This document shows positions 62,328-64,000 of a stretch of DNA of 64,000 nt, piece after piece (position 1 is the first letter of the stretch; every line of letters starts with the position of its first letter). Location of the stretch: contig JALONG010000004.1 in NCBI GenBank assembly GCA_025455065.1, positions 22,690-86,689 on the forward strand, given 5' to 3'. A program made the translations under genes and the position numbers. Below the pieces are notes generated by a model. That model had not been told where the DNA came from. It saw only the letters and a program-made list of their open reading frames with translations, and searched no databases. The stretch is from Candidatus Kapaibacterium sp. Lineage in GTDB: Bacteria; Bacteroidota; Ignavibacteria; Kapaibacteriales; UBA4661.

Positions 62328-63200
62328 ATGTCCACACCACAACCCATACCACAAGCCGCATCCACGCTGGACGCGCTGCGTATCGTCGCCGCAGAGTACG
62401 ACGCTGCGGTAACGGATTTGGTGGACAAATGCGGGTGGAACAGCAACGATGATATTCAAGAGTATTTGCGTCCGGCGCAAAAGCGTGTGGAATTAGCGCA
62501 GAAGGTTTGGCAGAAGTCGTTTGACCTTGCGAAAAGTGGTGCTTCGGCAAAAGAGATTACCACAACAGCAGAACACATCAATACCGTAGCAACGATGGCG
62601 TACAGCAGTTTTTCCTTATCAGATATTACAAAAACGTTTGGCGTTTCTGTACGGTATCACACGCTGCTTCCTTCGTTACCAAGCATAGCACCGAGCGAAA
62701 AACTCCAAGCGGCGTTGCGCCTTGTCGAAGGTTTGCCGAGCCGCTCCGAAAAATTCAAATCGGAAGCAATTGTTTTTCCGATTATTCTCGAAATATGGGA
62801 ACGAAACCGTTCCGTGTTTACGTTTTATTCTGGCGATACCTTGACGGCTGACCCGGAGCAGGGTTTGAGCGGCGAATGTGATTTTATTTTTGCGAAAGAT
62901 ACTGGCTCGCTGGTCATTAGCACTCCTGCCGTACAACTTGTTGAGGTAAAAAAAGACGGCATTGAATCTTGGCTCGGTCAGTGTGCCGCGCAAATGCTGG
63001 GCGCAAAGATGTACAACGAAAACAACGGCACACCGCTTGAAACCATTTACGGGTGCGTTACCACGGGCGACGACTGGCTTTTTCTCCGCCTGACCGGAAA
63101 AGAAATTTTTGTGGACACGCGCAAATACTATCTCGGTCAGATTGGTGAACTTTTGGCAGCATTCCAGTACATTTTGGATTATTATAAAGCGATATTGTAA
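62328..63200 (+). CDS. Predicted PD-(D/E)XK-type nuclease-fold protein
   Basis: 290 residues from the ATG at 62328, 17 bp after the barrel gene. The N-terminal half is helical (AQKRVELAQKVWQKSFDLAK, KEITTTAEHINTVATMAYSS). The C-terminal half holds FKSEAIVFPIILEIWERN, then LSGECDFIFAKDTGSLV with the Asp and VQLVEVKKDGIESWLGQCAA with E-x-K, the D-ExK layout of the PD-(D/E)XK fold. Similar proteins occur as orphans in cyanobacteria and Bacteroidota. No methyltransferase is nearby, so not an ordinary restriction enzyme. Function unknown. Confidence 0.75.
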   Translation: MSTPQPIPQAASTLDALRIVAAEYDAAVTDLVDKCGWNSNDDIQEYLRPAQKRVELAQKVWQKSFDLAKSGASAKEITTTAEHINTVATMAYSSFSLSDITKTFGVSVRYHTLLPSLPSIAPSEKLQAALRLVEGLPSRSEKFKSEAIVFPIILEIWERNRSVFTFYSGDTLTADPEQGLSGECDFIFAKDTGSLVISTPAVQLVEVKKDGIESWLGQCAAQMLGAKMYNENNGTPLETIYGCVTTGDDWLFLRLTGKEIFVDTRKYYLGQIGELLAAFQYILDYYKAIL

Positions 63201-63202
63201 AC

Positions 63203-63229
63203 ATTGTTCACAATTTGATGAAAAATTGT
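63203..63229. promoter_or_regulatory. Overlapping ATTGT/ACAAT dyads, candidate operator
   Basis: ACAATTT-GATGAA-AAATTGT (63210-63229) is a perfect 7-bp dyad, overlapped on the left by ATTGTTCACAAT (63203-63214). It lies 13 bp before the antitoxin ATG at 63243, where toxin-antitoxin operons usually bind their own antitoxin. It could alternatively terminate the preceding gene, but there is no U-run. Confidence 0.5.
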
Positions 63230-63242
63230 CGCATTGAAAACC

Positions 63243-63470
63243 ATGAAAATCGTCAATATTGATAGTGAAATTATGAGCGGTACGCCTGTGTTCAACGGCA
63301 CTCGCGTCCCAATTCAAAATCTCTTCGATTACCTCGAAACAGGTGAATCCGTCAATGAATTTTTAGAAGATTTTCCTTCGGTACAACGTGAGCAAGTTGT
63401 TGGATTGCTGGAAATTTCACAGAAAATTATTCTTGCTTCAACCGCTTTACTCCATGAAGATTTTGCTTGA
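63243..63470 (+). CDS. DUF433-family antitoxin
   Basis: 75 residues from the ATG at 63243 (an in-frame TTG at 63234 is possible). DUF433 signature: IDSEIMSGTPVFNGTRVPIQ, then LFDYLETGESVNEFLEDFPS and VQREQVVGLLEISQKII. The family is a helix-turn-helix protein encoded upstream of DUF5615 PIN-like toxins. It overlaps the toxin gene by 17 bp. It probably neutralises the toxin and represses the pair through the dyad upstream. Confidence 0.92.
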   Translation: MKIVNIDSEIMSGTPVFNGTRVPIQNLFDYLETGESVNEFLEDFPSVQREQVVGLLEISQKIILASTALLHEDFA

Positions 63471-63777
63471 TGAGTGTGTTACAAAAAAAATCAAAGCACA
63501 TTTGCAGGAGTTTGAAGTTTATACACTGAATGAAATGGGCTGGAACGGCTTGAAAAACGGCAATCTTCTCAAAGCCGCTATTAAGCAACAATTTGACATA
63601 TTGCTCACAATTGACAAGAATCTTCCGTATCAGCAAAATACGCTTCAACACGAGATTACGATAGTTGTTCTGGATGTTAAAAGAAGCAAAATTCAGAATC
63701 TTGTAGAGCTTATCCCAAAATTCAAAGCACAGTTGAAGCAATTTGAGAAAACAAGAGTTTACCGAATATCGCCGTAA
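63454..63777 (+). CDS. DUF5615-family PIN-like toxin
   Basis: 107 residues from the ATG at 63454, inside the end of the DUF433 gene. Features: MKILLDECVTKKIKAHLQEF (first Asp, with Glu), YTLNEMGWNGLKNGNLLKAA, FDILLTIDKNLPYQQN (second Asp) and a terminal helix. This is the usual DUF5615 pattern, a Mut7-C/PIN-like predicted ribonuclease. The pair is the second toxin-antitoxin module of the rpoB-rpoC interval, and its stop lies 58 bp before rpoC. Confidence 0.92.
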   Translation: MKILLDECVTKKIKAHLQEFEVYTLNEMGWNGLKNGNLLKAAIKQQFDILLTIDKNLPYQQNTLQHEITIVVLDVKRSKIQNLVELIPKFKAQLKQFEKTRVYRISP

Positions 63778-63835
63778 GGCATAAAACCGAACAATCACAA
63801 TTTCCACTTTCAAACAAGCAGAGGGCATACGCATT

Positions 63836-64000
63836 ATGCAATCACGCTCCATTCCACGTAAAGGCTTTTCGCGGGTTTCCATCCGCATCGCATCTTCCGA
63901 CGAGATTTTACACTGGTCGAAAGGTGAAGTCACCAAGCCCGAAACGATTAACTACCGTTCTTTCCGTCCCGAAAAAGACGGTCTTTTCTGCGAGAAAATT
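63836..64000 (+). CDS. rpoC: RNA polymerase beta' subunit, N-terminal fragment
   Basis: The first 55 codons of an intact frame that runs off the window. The N-terminus [40 protein letters not shown] and FCEKI is the invariant start of bacterial RpoC just before the zinc ribbon. It starts 58 bp after the DUF5615 gene. The short leader (63778-63835) shows no clear promoter, so transcription may come from within or before the toxin-antitoxin genes. Confidence 0.97.
   Translation, partial: MQSRSIPRKGFSRVSIRIASSDEILHWSKGEVTKPETINYRSFRPEKDGLFCEKI

Noticed and set aside
1..64000. CRISPR arrays, tRNA and rRNA genes, IS transposases, prophage genes
   Set aside because: I looked for evenly spaced repeats, cloverleaf patterns in the gene gaps, and integrase or transposase motifs. 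None was found. The repeats present are inverted elements or short tandem tracts.

Overview
The window is a stretch of chromosome from a Gram-negative bacterium of the Bacteroidota/Chlorobiota (FCB) group. The best guess is a Kapabacteria- or Ignavibacteria-like lineage; that placement is inference. It rests on a type IX secretion-style C-terminal tail on a hydrolase, a Chlorobium-type malate dehydrogenase, DUF3667- and DUF3817-type membrane proteins, many FadL/OmpA/other outer-membrane barrels, and the form of RpoB and the RpoC N-terminus. Unlike many Bacteroidota, several genes here carry good Shine-Dalgarno sequences (before 8140, 9489 and 23829). I see no phage, IS transposase, CRISPR, tRNA or rRNA.

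Layout. 1-7925: a truncated von Willebrand A outer-membrane protein, a polytopic membrane protein with folD, an RmlC-like epimerase, an RlpA-like protein and an NRDE/TANGO2 protein. 8140-12966: a FadL-type porin with an SGNH lipoprotein, then a two-gene ABC exporter. 12987-22043: OmpA-like protein, anmK, a small membrane protein, an RsuA/RluB-family pseudouridine synthase with a huge disordered N-terminus, a CxxCH-bearing outer-membrane barrel, and an MlaE permease with a STAS domain. 22155-25436: a Uma2-type nuclease-fold protein and three tandem paralogous small barrels. 25796-29085: sucC, a lipoprotein and mdh. 29313-38011: a barrel, a small unknown, rlmN, an esterase, recQ, a coiled-coil protein and a DUF3667 protein. 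38501-46926: a signalling block made of an NtrC-type regulator facing a receiver protein, a multi-PAS histidine kinase and a giant two-component-propeller adenylyl cyclase. 47157-56808: two methyltransferases, a PD40 protein, a T9SS-type hydrolase, 3-hydroxyanthranilate dioxygenase, greA, ychF, a DUF3817 protein and an aldehyde dehydrogenase. 57208-64000: rpoB, then six foreign-looking genes, then the start of rpoC.

The most unusual feature is the last one. rpoB and rpoC, nearly always adjacent, are separated by about 2.8 kb of AT-richer DNA. That DNA holds two toxin-antitoxin modules (VapBC-like and DUF433/DUF5615-like), a small barrel gene whose start overlaps the vapC stop, and a PD-(D/E)XK-type protein. 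A terminator-like hairpin lies directly after rpoB, and two strong hairpins lie in the rpoB leader. rpoB also has no rplKAJL genes directly upstream.

The intergenic spaces carry several small non-coding elements of about 120-140 bp with terminal inverted repeats (15243, 17144, 20670, 25611, 30917). They look like MITE- or REP-type elements. Each lies between genes, and one lies between sucC and its terminator. The signalling block (38501-46926) suggests a cAMP-producing sensory pathway with an external propeller sensor.
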